27,841 bases of DNA from an uncultured Alphaproteobacteria bacterium (GTDB taxonomy: Bacteria > Pseudomonadota > Alphaproteobacteria > Puniceispirillales > UBA1172), in assembly GCA_937952245.1 (NCBI GenBank), contig CALFYS010000057.1, positions 1-27,841 of the forward strand. The letters run 5' to 3'. Shown here piece by piece: positions 15,192 to 22,436 of the stretch (positions are counted from its first letter, which is position 1; each line of letters begins with the position of its first letter). The translations under genes were made by a program, and so were the position numbers. The notes beneath the pieces were generated by a model. The model saw nothing but the letters and a program-made list of their open reading frames with translations, made no database searches and was not told the DNA's origin.

Positions 15192-16028
15192 ATGGGATTG
15201 GAGACGTTATTATTGCCGTTTCATTTTGCCTTTATGCAAAAAGCCTTTTTCATCGGCATCATCATCGCTATTCCCGCCGCCTTGCTTTCCTGTTTTTTGG
15301 TGGTAAAGGGCTGGGCGCTGATGGGGGATGCCGTCAGCCATGCGATTTTGCCCGGGGTGGTTTTGGCCTATCTTTTGGGCGCGCCGTTGATTATTGGGGC
15401 GTTTGCCACGGGCATGATCTGCGCCTTGGCCACGGGATATTTAACCCAAAACAGCCGCGTCAAACCTGATACGGTGATGGGGGTTGTTTTTTCAGGGATG
15501 TTTGGCATTGGCATTGTGATTTATATCGCGATCGACAGCGCCCTTCATCTCGACCATATCCTCTTTGGCAATATTTTAGGCATTAGGCCTAATGAAGTGA
15601 TCATGGCTTTGGTGATCTCCACGGTGGTCAGCATCGGGCTTTTGGCGAAATCAAAGGATTTATTGCTCTATAGTTTTGATGCCACCCAAGCCCGCGCTTC
15701 AGGATTATCGGTGGGGCTGCTTTATTATGGGTTGCTGGCCGCCATGACCTTGACCGTGGTCGCGACGCTTTCAGCAACAGGGTTGATCTTGGCCATCGGC
15801 TTAATGATCGCCCCCGGCGCGATTGCGTTTTTGCTGGTGCGGCGGTTTACAACCATGATGCTGGTGGCGGTGGCGGTGGCGATCACGGCCATGACGATGG
15901 GGATTTATGCCAGTTTCTTTTTAGACAGCGCCCCCGCCCCCACAATTGTGCTGGTCTTCAGCCTGATGTTTATCGCGGCCTTTGTCGCCAAAGTGATGCG
16001 GCAATCCCGCGCTGAAACCGCCTCCTAG
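15192..16028 (+). CDS. sitD: Mn/Fe ABC transporter permease (second subunit)
   Basis: This is a 278-residue ABC-3 family permease and a paralogue of the preceding gene. The shared N-terminal VVKGWALMGDAVSHAILPGV block (about residues 35-54) and the ATGLILAIGLMIAPGAIAFLL region (split: ATGLILAIGL, MIAPGAIAFLL) identify it. It has about eight TM segments. The frame opens at 15165, but GGAG at 15181-15184 lies seven bases before the ATG at 15192, 13 bases after the sitC stop. Two distinct permeases after one ATPase is the SitABCD/MntABCD arrangement. It is the last transporter gene; a small membrane-protein gene follows after 51 bases with no evident terminator. Confidence 0.92.
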   Translation: MGLETLLLPFHFAFMQKAFFIGIIIAIPAALLSCFLVVKGWALMGDAVSHAILPGVVLAYLLGAPLIIGAFATGMICALATGYLTQNSRVKPDTVMGVVFSGMFGIGIVIYIAIDSALHLDHILFGNILGIRPNEVIMALVISTVVSIGLLAKSKDLLLYSFDATQARASGLSVGLLYYGLLAAMTLTVVATLSATGLILAIGLMIAPGAIAFLLVRRFTTMMLVAVAVAITAMTMGIYASFFLDSAPAPTIVLVFSLMFIAAFVAKVMRQSRAETAS

Positions 16029-16079
16029 GCCCAAGCCCCACGACTGGACAAGATGATCTCAAGGTCTATTTCATGACCC

Positions 16080-16520
16080 ATGATGGATTACACCACACCT
16101 GACCCTTATGTTGTTTTAGGCCAATTGGTGATGATTGGCTTGATCCACGCTGGCCTGACGCTGGCGCTGTTATGGATCAACCGCGCCTATGGCGATCGCC
16201 CGTTTTTCTTAAAAGGGGAATGGTGGCGGCCGGTCTCGGTGATGATCGGGCTGTCGATTTTATCAGGGCTTGTGGTGGCAGGGTTGAGCATGGCGGCCTT
16301 GCAAGCCTCGATCATGACGGTCTTGGTGATCAACGCGGGGTTCTTGACCTTATGGTTTTTGGAATTGGCGTTGATCGCGGGGCAACGGTTTTTCACCGCG
16401 TTATTTGGTGATGACTTGCCGCGGGAAATCAGCATTTTTGTCGGGTTTGTTTTGGCCACCAATGGCGGATATTTCACCTTAATGTTTATCGCGGCGTTAT
16501 TCAGGCCGCAAAATTTATAG
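16080..16520 (+). CDS. Small four-TM membrane protein, unknown function
   Basis: This is a 146-residue hydrophobic protein that I do not recognise. Four TM segments are visible at about residues 10-31, 49-73, 76-98 and 117-140. A basic/polar loop (YGDRPFFLKGEWWRP) lies between the first two, and an acidic loop (FGDDLPREIS) precedes the last. There is no signal peptide, metal-binding motif or catalytic motif. It follows sitD by 51 bases in the same direction, so it could be read with the metal importer, though AAGG at 16061 is a poor and distant ribosome site. A second ATG lies at 16083. Confidence 0.65.
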   Translation: MMDYTTPDPYVVLGQLVMIGLIHAGLTLALLWINRAYGDRPFFLKGEWWRPVSVMIGLSILSGLVVAGLSMAALQASIMTVLVINAGFLTLWFLELALIAGQRFFTALFGDDLPREISIFVGFVLATNGGYFTLMFIAALFRPQNL

Positions 16521-16560
16521 CCATGGCCAGCCGTCGTGGCGTCACCGAAAGATTACGTTA

Positions 16561-16581
16561 ACAGGAGCATCACAGGAGCAT
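16561..16581 (+). promoter_or_regulatory. Duplicated ribosome-binding site
   Basis: ACAGGAGCAT occurs twice in tandem (16561-16570 and 16572-16581), separated by one C. The second copy places AGGAG six bases before the ATG at 16585, so it is the working Shine-Dalgarno. The first copy is 11 bases further up and may be a standby site or a recent duplication. Confidence 0.55.
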
Positions 16582-16584
16582 TTC

Positions 16585-16842
16585 ATGGATAACGCAACCA
16601 CGTGCCAAATCATCCAAGCCTCAGAACGGGCATCTGATATGCGGAAGAATTTTATCTGCGCTCAGGATTCCATGCACCAAGCGATGCTGGAAACACCATG
16701 GCCAATCCTGTTTTACGCCGCTTCGGTTTTATTCATCATGTATTTGGTTCAGCGCGCCGCCAATGTCCCCCATCGCACGCCTGAATACGAAGCCCGCAAA
16801 AAAGAAGCCCACAAAAAAGAAGAAGCCGAAAAAAACGATTAG
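16585..16842 (+). CDS. Small single-TM protein with charged C-terminal tail
   Basis: This is an 85-residue protein of unknown function. The N-terminal half is polar with two Cys (residues 7 and 25). One TM segment spans about residues 42-56 (PILFYAASVLFIMYL). The C-terminal tail is extremely charged, with repeated Lys/Glu/Ala after position 68. The strong Shine-Dalgarno, clear start and position in line with upstream genes support a real gene. Its TAG stop overlaps the TAA stop of the convergent methyltransferase by two bases (TTAG at 16839-16842). Such short membrane proteins often serve as small-subunit or regulatory partners, but no partner is evident here. Confidence 0.6.
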   Translation: MDNATTCQIIQASERASDMRKNFICAQDSMHQAMLETPWPILFYAASVLFIMYLVQRAANVPHRTPEYEARKKEAHKKEEAEKND

Positions 16843-17459
16843 CGTTTTTGCATCACCATGATTTTGGAGGTCATGCCCAATTCCACCATATGCGGCCCGC
16901 TTTCATCTTCAAGGATGGTGGCCTTACCGCTGGTCTCCGCCGCCAGACACGCCGCCATATACGCGGGGTTTTCCAGCGTATGATTATTCAGTGAGAAAAT
17001 CAGCAACCCGCCTTTTGGCAATTTATCCAGCAATTGGTTAATGGTTTCCGGCGGGGCGTGTTTATCGGCAATCACCCCCATGGCGGTGATCACCTGATAA
17101 TGCCCATCATCAAAGGGGAAAGGGTTGTCCAGCGTCACCACCTCAAGGTTTTGGTAAATGCCATCAAGGCTTCGGGCGATGGCCACCATTTCAGGGCTGA
17201 CATCTGATCCATCAATTTGAGTGTAACCCCCTGCCGCCAAGGCTTTGCCTGAAAGCCCTGTGCCGCATCCCACATCAAAGATAGGAGCGCCGCGCTCAGG
17301 GCAATGCCGTTGCAAGGCTTCGACAATCCGCCGCGGCGATTGATAGTCATGATCTTTCATGGTTTGGTCATAACTTTCGGCCCAATCCCCATACATGGCT
17401 TGGGTGTCATCATGGTCTTTCAACCGATAGGCGCGTTTTAAAAATGGATTGTTGGTCAT
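16839..17459 (-). CDS. Class I SAM-dependent methyltransferase
   Basis: This is a 206-residue cytosolic methyltransferase with a Rossmann-like fold. Motif I is FDVGCGTGLSG (about 60-70), followed by an acidic turn with GSDVSPEMVAIAR (about 83-95) and a downstream VITAMGVIADKH segment. The YGDWAESYDQTMKDHDY N-terminal block is common in small UbiE-like methyltransferases. The substrate is unknown. A G-rich run just upstream of the ATG may act as the ribosome site. It is convergent with the 85-residue gene, with overlapping stop codons, and divergent from the aquaporin gene. Confidence 0.85.
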   Translation of the reverse strand: MTNNPFLKRAYRLKDHDDTQAMYGDWAESYDQTMKDHDYQSPRRIVEALQRHCPERGAPIFDVGCGTGLSGKALAAGGYTQIDGSDVSPEMVAIARSLDGIYQNLEVVTLDNPFPFDDGHYQVITAMGVIADKHAPPETINQLLDKLPKGGLLIFSLNNHTLENPAYMAACLAAETSGKATILEDESGPHMVELGMTSKIMVMQKR

Positions 17460-17619
17460 GGCTTCCCCCCTTTTTGTTTATGAAAACGGAAAAATTTTGT
17501 CTTGTCAAAACCCAGCGATATTAAAGAAAAGGGGAAGGGGTTAATATTTCTGTCATATTGTTGAAATAATTTCGATAAGATAGAAATGCCAATAGCAAAA
17601 GATTTGGGCAGGATGCGAG

Positions 17620-18264
17620 ATGAATAAATTAGCGGCGGAATGTTTAGGCACATTGTTTTTAGTTGCCACCGTGGTGGGGTCCGGCATCATGGCCGAAGAC
17701 CTTTCCGGCGGCAACATAGGGCTTGCTCTGTTGGCCAATACGATCGCCACCGGCGCTATTCTCTATGTCATCATCGCTATGTTTGGGCCTATTTCAGGGG
17801 CGCATTTCAACCCCGTGGTCTCGCTTGTTATGGCCACAAAAGGGGCGTTGCGCTGGCCGGAGGCGGGCGGGTTTATCATCGCCCAGATTATCGGCGGTAT
17901 CCTTGGCGCGTGGCTGGCTCATTTCATGTTCGGGTTGGATATTCTGCAATATTCGATGAAAGCCCGCTCAGGGGTCAATCAATATGGCTCGGAAGTGGTG
18001 GCTAGTTTTGGTCTTTTGCTGACGATCCTTTTGGGGGTGCGGTATCGGGCGGAAGCCATCCCCGCCATGGTGGGGCTTTATATCACCGCCGCCTATTGGT
18101 TTACTGCTTCCACCAGTTTTGCCAATCCTGCGGTGACCATCGCCCGCACTTTGAGCGATAGTTTCGCCGGTATTCATTATGGCGATACCATCCCCTTTAT
18201 TCTGGCGCAAATCCTCGGCGCTTACCTCGCCCTGCTGGTGAGCAGGTTGTTGATCAGGGATTAG
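17620..18264 (+). CDS. Aquaporin-family channel, AqpS-like
   Basis: This is a 214-residue MIP-family channel with six TM segments and two half-helices. The first signature is variant, GAHFNPVVS (Asn64-Pro65-Val66); the second is FANPAVTIAR (Asn169-Pro170-Ala171). Water channels such as AqpZ have Arg immediately after the second NPA (the selectivity-filter Arg); here that place is Val172. I recall the same substitution in the Sinorhizobium AqpS type, linked to metalloid transport, so solute rather than strict water transport is plausible. No ars genes are nearby. AGGA lies six bases before the ATG. The 160-base upstream gap is AT-rich and holds an 11-base palindrome GAAATAATTTC at 17563-17573. 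Confidence 0.88.
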   Translation: MNKLAAECLGTLFLVATVVGSGIMAEDLSGGNIGLALLANTIATGAILYVIIAMFGPISGAHFNPVVSLVMATKGALRWPEAGGFIIAQIIGGILGAWLAHFMFGLDILQYSMKARSGVNQYGSEVVASFGLLLTILLGVRYRAEAIPAMVGLYITAAYWFTASTSFANPAVTIARTLSDSFAGIHYGDTIPFILAQILGAYLALLVSRLLIRD

Positions 18265-18362
18265 TGGGTTTAACCCCCAACGTCCCCTTACGTCATGGGC
18301 TTCAATCGCTTTCAACTGATGTTATGATGCGATAGGCTGAATAGAAGGCAAAGGAGGCCATC

Positions 18363-19118
18363 ATGAAAACGGCAGTGATCACAGGCGCGGCGCGGGGCAT
18401 TGGTTTGGCCACCGCCAAATTGTTTATCAAAGAAGGGTATCAGGTGGCCATGGTTGATCGTGATGCCGATGAATTGATGAAAGCCGCTGGCGCATTGGAT
18501 CACGTCAAAGCCTTTGTTGCCGATATATCTGAACCTGAAACCGTCGCCCGTTTGTTTGATGATATTATCGCATGGTCTGGCCAGATTGATGCGCTGGTCA
18601 ATAACGCTGGCGTGGCGGATTTCGGGCCGATTGAAGAGACAAGTTTTGAGCGGTGGCGCACCATCATGGCGACCAATCTGGATGGTGTGTTTTTATGCAG
18701 CCAACGCGCCATCCCTTGTTTAAAGAAAACCCAAGGCGCGATTGTGAATATCGCCTCCATTTCTGGCTTGCGGGCTTCGACCTTGCGGGTGGCATATGGC
18801 ACATCGAAAGCCGCGGTGATTCAACTGACCCAACAACAAGCGGTTGAATTGGGTGAATATGGCATCCGCGCCAACGCGGTTGCCCCGGGCCCTGTTCGAA
18901 CCAAACTCGCCATGGCGGTGCATAGCCAAGATATTATCGACGCCTATCATGATGCCCTGCCGCTTAATCGCTATGGCACGGAACATGAGATCGCCGAAGC
19001 CATTGTGTTTTTGGCATCTGATCGCGCCAGCTTTATCACCGGCCAGACGCTATCCGCCGATGGCGGTTTTGAAAGCACAGGCGTGGGGCTTCCAGCACTG
19101 CGGAAACCCAAATCCTGA
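18363..19118 (+). CDS. Short-chain dehydrogenase/reductase (SDR)
   Basis: This is a 251-residue classical SDR. It has TGAARGIG (residues 8-15), an Asp after strand 2 (MVDRDAD, suggesting NAD), NNAG, the active-site Ser in NIASISG, the YGTSK catalytic pair, the APGPVRT loop and a C-terminal ITGQTLSADGG. The substrate is not predictable. A full AAGGAGG lies five bases before the ATG (18351-18357), one of the strongest ribosome sites in the window, implying efficient translation. Upstream, a TATGAT box lies at 18323-18328, with only a weak -35. The DUF2306 gene follows in the same direction after 48 bases. Confidence 0.9.
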   Translation: MKTAVITGAARGIGLATAKLFIKEGYQVAMVDRDADELMKAAGALDHVKAFVADISEPETVARLFDDIIAWSGQIDALVNNAGVADFGPIEETSFERWRTIMATNLDGVFLCSQRAIPCLKKTQGAIVNIASISGLRASTLRVAYGTSKAAVIQLTQQQAVELGEYGIRANAVAPGPVRTKLAMAVHSQDIIDAYHDALPLNRYGTEHEIAEAIVFLASDRASFITGQTLSADGGFESTGVGLPALRKPKS

Positions 19119-19166
19119 ACAAACAAAACCCTGAATAAATCAAGACCCTAAGTAAGAGTAAAGACC

Positions 19167-19559
19167 ATGACATTATTATTCGCTGAAACCCCGCCCATCC
19201 CATTACACGCCCTAGCGGCCATGGTGGCGGTGATTTTAGGCGGCATTCAATTTGCCCTCAAAAAAGGCACGCGCCTGCATAAAACCCTTGGCTGGATTTG
19301 GGTGGGGTTAATGACGATTGTGGCGGTGACATCATTTTTCATCCATGAAATTAAACTATGGGGACAATACAGCCCCATCCACCTGCTCAGCCTTTGGACA
19401 TTGGCTTCCCTTGGCATGGCGATTTATTTTGCCAAAATCGGTAAGATCAAACGCCACAAACAAGTGATGATTGCGCTTTATGGCTTTGCGTTGATCCTGA
19501 CAGGGGCGTTCACGATGTTGCCCGGGCGGGTCATGCACCAGATCGTTTTTGGCGGGTAA
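19167..19559 (+). CDS. DUF2306-type small membrane protein
   Basis: This is a 130-residue inner-membrane protein with four TM segments. PIPLHALAAMVAVILGGIQF (two parts), GTRLHKTLGWIWVGLM, SFFIH and SPIHLLSLWTL are recognisable as the DUF2306 pattern: conserved His residues at membrane edges that could bind haem or metal, which is conjecture. Function is unknown. It may be co-transcribed with the upstream SDR. The Shine-Dalgarno is weak (AGAG several bases upstream). A GC-rich hairpin 32 bases after the stop may end the transcript. Confidence 0.8.
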   Translation: MTLLFAETPPIPLHALAAMVAVILGGIQFALKKGTRLHKTLGWIWVGLMTIVAVTSFFIHEIKLWGQYSPIHLLSLWTLASLGMAIYFAKIGKIKRHKQVMIALYGFALILTGAFTMLPGRVMHQIVFGG

Positions 19560-19591
19560 TCGCCTGATCACCTTCAAAAACCCTGAAAAAC

Positions 19592-19610
19592 CCCCGCGCA
19601 ACTGGCGGGG
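19592..19610 (+). terminator. GC-rich stem-loop after the DUF2306 gene
   Basis: CCCCGC (19592-19597) and GCGGGG (19605-19610) pair around a 7-base loop GCAACTG. It lacks a following T-run, so a Rho-independent terminator is only possible. A second imperfect stem-loop follows at 19642-19674: outer CCAATA/TATTTGG, inner ACCTT/AAGGT. It lies in the leader of the serine dehydratase gene and may be regulatory. Confidence 0.35.
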
Positions 19611-19727
19611 TTGGCAAAATCCAAGTCGAGTTTGCAACAGGCCAATAACCTTGGCTAAAGGTAAGATTATTTGGTAATTTTGGAAGATTAAGGGCGCGGC
19701 CATACCGCCCCATGAATGAGAGCCGTC

Positions 19728-21110
19728 ATGTTTATTGGCATCAAAGATATGTTCAAAATTGGGATTGGGCCGTCGAGCTCCCATACCATGGGGCCGATGT
19801 CAGCGGCATCTCAATTCATTCAGAATCTGGCGGCTCATGCCGCGGCAACCGATAGCGCCGTTGCCCATGTTGAGGCGCGTATCCACGGCTCATTGGCGTT
19901 TACCGGCAAAGGCCACGCCACCGATCGCGCCATCTTTTTGGGGCTGATGGGCTTTGTTCCCGCAACATTAGACCCGAAAAAAGTCGCCGAATACGAAGCC
20001 GCGTTAATGGCCGAAAAATACCTTCATCATGATGATTTGGGCAAGATGCGCTTTGACCCGGAAACTGACCTGATTTTTGATTATGACGTGGTCTTGCCCG
20101 AACACACCAACGGGATGCAGTTCTATGCCTATGATGGCGATGGCCAGACCATTCTGCATGAGATTTATTATTCCATCGGCGGCGGGTTTATTCGCCGTTC
20201 AGATGAAATGCAACATGACGATGCTCCCAGCACGGCGCATCACCCTTACCCGTTTACCAGCGCCGCGGAAATGTTGGAGATGGGGGCGGCCTCAGGGTTG
20301 AGCATTGCTGAAATGCAACGCCAGAACGAACAGGCCTATCAAAGCGCTGAAGATTTAGACGCGTTCATCGCCAGCATTTGGGGGGTGATGGATGCTTGTA
20401 TTGATCGCGGGTTGAATAATGATGGCGTGTTGCCCGGCGGGCTTAACGTCAAACGGCGGGCGAAAAACATCGCCGCGCAATTGCAAGCTGAGGTCAGCCG
20501 CAATGATCAACAGCCCCATGTCGCCAATGATTGGCTTTCGGTTTATGCCATGGCGGTGAATGAAGAAAACGCCATCGGCGGACAGATTATCACCGCCCCC
20601 ACCAATGGCGCGGCGGGGGTGGTGCCGGCGGTGATCCGTTATTATCGTGACCATTGCCATGGCGTCACCGAAGATGGGATTTCGACCTTCTTGCTGACGG
20701 CGGCGGCGATTGGCATGATCATCAAATCCAACGCTTCGATCAGCGGGGCGGAAGTCGGCTGCCAAGGGGAAGTGGGTTCAGCATCGGCGATGGCGGCGGC
20801 GGGGTTATGCGCGGCGCTCGGCGGCAGTAATGAACAGATCGAAAACGCCGCTGAAATCGCGCTTGAACATCACCTTGGCATGACCTGTGATCCGGCGGGG
20901 GGCTTGGTGCAAGTCCCTTGTATTGAGCGCAATGGGTTGGGGGCGATTAAGGCGGTGTCTTCGGCCTCGCTTGCCCTGCGCGGCGATGGCCAGCATTTTA
21001 TCCCCTTGGACAATTGCATTGAAACCATGCGCCAAACGGGGCTGGATATGCACGAACGGTATAAAGAAACCTCACAAGGCGGGCTGGCGGTAAACCTGCC
21101 GGAGTGTTAG
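19728..21110 (+). CDS. sdaA: L-serine ammonia-lyase, iron-sulfur type
   Basis: This is a 460-residue single-chain L-serine dehydratase, predicted to deaminate L-serine to pyruvate and ammonia in the cytosol using an oxygen-sensitive 4Fe-4S cluster. The N-terminal beta domain carries GIGPSSSHTMGPM. The C-terminal alpha domain has TAPTNGAAGVVPAV and the three cluster cysteines in VGCQGEVGSA, MTCDPAGG and VPCIERN. The length matches E. coli SdaA (about 454). The frame opens at 19716, but GAGAG at 19718-19722 favours the ATG at 19728, where the family begins. The leader holds two stem-loops. It is convergent with the DUF3137 gene. Confidence 0.95.
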   Translation: MFIGIKDMFKIGIGPSSSHTMGPMSAASQFIQNLAAHAAATDSAVAHVEARIHGSLAFTGKGHATDRAIFLGLMGFVPATLDPKKVAEYEAALMAEKYLHHDDLGKMRFDPETDLIFDYDVVLPEHTNGMQFYAYDGDGQTILHEIYYSIGGGFIRRSDEMQHDDAPSTAHHPYPFTSAAEMLEMGAASGLSIAEMQRQNEQAYQSAEDLDAFIASIWGVMDACIDRGLNNDGVLPGGLNVKRRAKNIAAQLQAEVSRNDQQPHVANDWLSVYAMAVNEENAIGGQIITAPTNGAAGVVPAVIRYYRDHCHGVTEDGISTFLLTAAAIGMIIKSNASISGAEVGCQGEVGSASAMAAAGLCAALGGSNEQIENAAEIALEHHLGMTCDPAGGLVQVPCIERNGLGAIKAVSSASLALRGDGQHFIPLDNCIETMRQTGLDMHERYKETSQGGLAVNLPEC

Positions 21111-21118
21111 GGCTCAAG

Positions 21119-21140
21119 CCTTAGCCACACACCCCTAAGG
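21119..21140. terminator. Weak inverted repeat between convergent genes
   Basis: CCTTAG (21119-21124) and CTAAGG (21135-21140) pair around a 10-base loop, with the right arm covering the stop codon of the minus-strand DUF3137 gene. There is no T-run, so two-way termination is only a suggestion. Confidence 0.25.
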
Positions 21141-22136
21141 GCGTTTGATGATGGCCAGGTCATCCCTCAGGGTTTCAACAATCTCGATCACTTCATTCAT
21201 GCGCTGGATCGCTGTTTTGGCGGATTGCACCAATTTTTTGGGCGATTGCATTGCAAGGCCCTCCCCCGCCACATCTTCCAGCCCATGAAACGCGATGGTA
21301 AACACATCCTCCCTCAACCCCGCCGTAATCCGGCGACTGCCCGTCCATCGGGAATAGGGGGTGAAGAAATAATGCTGCATTTCAACAAAGCTTTGCTGCA
21401 CATAAGGCGTGAGAATGCTTTTGACCAATTCGGGGTCATCGCTGAACACTTCAAATAATTTTTCAAATTCATCATTGATCAACTGAACATTGGGCTTGCG
21501 CCGGAACAGCCGGCGGAAAAAGTTTTCCAGCTCATCGTTAATCAGAATCCGGATTTCAGATGCCACCGGTTTTTCCAATTTCATTTCCAGAACAAGATAG
21601 GGGATGCGTTCATAGGTGGCAGAATTGCCACTGCTTCGCGCTTGGCTGTAGATAAGATTATAGAATCGAAACAGGCCATCATGGCTTTGATACGCGGCTT
21701 TAATCTTGGGGTCGCTGCGGGGCAGAATATCGCGGTCATAAAGCGCTTCGGCGGCAGTGTTGATGCTGTTATCATCTTCAAACGGGATCAAGTGGTCTTG
21801 AAAATGTTCATCAATGGCGGTTTTAAATTCGGTTTTTTTGACTGATGTCAGGGCTTTGAACGGCAAATACACAGCATAGCCAAGACCAGCCCCCAGCAAC
21901 GCCGCGGCAACAATAATATTTTGCCCATTCAGCCCCAAGATCACCTCAGCTTCATGATGCTGATAGACAAAGACAATCCTCAGAAAGATGACGGCAAGGG
22001 CAAGCCATGTCACCGATAAAGCGGTGGCGCGCAAATAATATTGGCGGCTATATTGGGCTAAACCCGGGGCGATATGGCGATCCCATAACGCGGCAAAACC
22101 TTCTTCTTCGGCGGTGTCTTCTTGAAAACTTAACAT
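21135..22136 (-). CDS. DUF3137 domain membrane protein
   Basis: This is a 333-residue protein matching the DUF3137 pattern. It has a short cytosolic N terminus, two TM segments (about 38-56 and 71-90), then a large soluble domain. That domain has YQSHDGLFRFYNLIYSQARS and a C-terminal half containing DVFTIAFHGLEDVAGEG. Function is unknown for the family. The start is uncertain: GTG at 22145 is in frame and neither it nor the ATG at 22136 has a good ribosome site, so I took the ATG. It is divergent from the liv operon and convergent with the serine dehydratase gene, so probably a single-gene transcript. Confidence 0.8.
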   Translation of the reverse strand: MLSFQEDTAEEEGFAALWDRHIAPGLAQYSRQYYLRATALSVTWLALAVIFLRIVFVYQHHEAEVILGLNGQNIIVAAALLGAGLGYAVYLPFKALTSVKKTEFKTAIDEHFQDHLIPFEDDNSINTAAEALYDRDILPRSDPKIKAAYQSHDGLFRFYNLIYSQARSSGNSATYERIPYLVLEMKLEKPVASEIRILINDELENFFRRLFRRKPNVQLINDEFEKLFEVFSDDPELVKSILTPYVQQSFVEMQHYFFTPYSRWTGSRRITAGLREDVFTIAFHGLEDVAGEGLAMQSPKKLVQSAKTAIQRMNEVIEIVETLRDDLAIIKRP

Positions 22137-22231
22137 ATTGGTCACAACAACAAATTCAAAACACCGCTTTCTTTTAGGCTATGTTTGGTTTTGAATAAAG
22201 AGGGTTCATAAGGATTGCCCTAAAGCAAATG

Positions 22232-22259
22232 CTATCTCTGCGCTATGATGTAGAGATAG
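22232..22259. promoter_or_regulatory. Inverted repeat upstream of the liv operon
   Basis: CTATCTCT (22232-22239) and AGAGATAG (22252-22259) form a perfect 8-bp inverted repeat with a 12-base spacer. The spacer contains TATGAT (22244-22249), a 5/6 match to a -10 box, though no convincing -35 is found at the right distance. It could be an operator over the liv promoter, about 180 bases upstream of the binding-protein start. Confidence 0.35.
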
Positions 22260-22296
22260 ACAATATTGAAATCATTCTTAAAGGGTAGTTGAGGTG

Positions 22297-22386
22297 ATGA
22301 AAATCCTCTACCAATCATGCGCTAAAAATCCCCCCACGTGGGGCTTCATTTCAAAATGTGTGCTTGGCAAACAAGTGATGCTGTGA
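22297..22386 (+). CDS. Possible 29-residue leader ORF upstream of the liv operon
   Basis: An ATG at 22297, preceded by AAAGGG (about 22280-22285) and GAGG (22291-22294), opens 29 codons ending in TGA. The peptide begins MKILYQSCAKN and has two Cys and one Trp. It lies wholly between the 22232-22259 inverted repeat and the binding-protein gene, ending 50 bases before it. It overlaps the CCCCACGTGGGG palindrome (22332-22343), so it could be a leader peptide affecting an RNA structure. It may equally be a chance ORF. Confidence 0.2.
   Translation: MKILYQSCAKNPPTWGFISKCVLGKQVML
22332..22343. repeat. 12-bp GC palindrome CCCCACGTGGGG
   Basis: A perfect 12-base palindrome that in RNA gives a 4-bp G-C stem with an ACGT tetraloop. 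It lies 93 bases upstream of the liv binding-protein gene and is flanked by CC and CTTCATTTC, not a T-run. It is a candidate protein-binding site or leader hairpin. Confidence 0.35.
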
Positions 22387-22436
22387 TTTGGTAGGAAAGT
22401 TGAATTTCGATTAAGTGGAATTACGGAGATAAGTTG

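Noticed and set aside
12474..16028. Zinc importer znuABC
   Set aside because: Two different permeases, a Glu third ligand and no His-rich loop fit SitABCD better.
19560..19727. Glycine riboswitch upstream of sdaA
   Set aside because: I looked for the conserved paired aptamer layout and did not see it; only two generic stem-loops are present.
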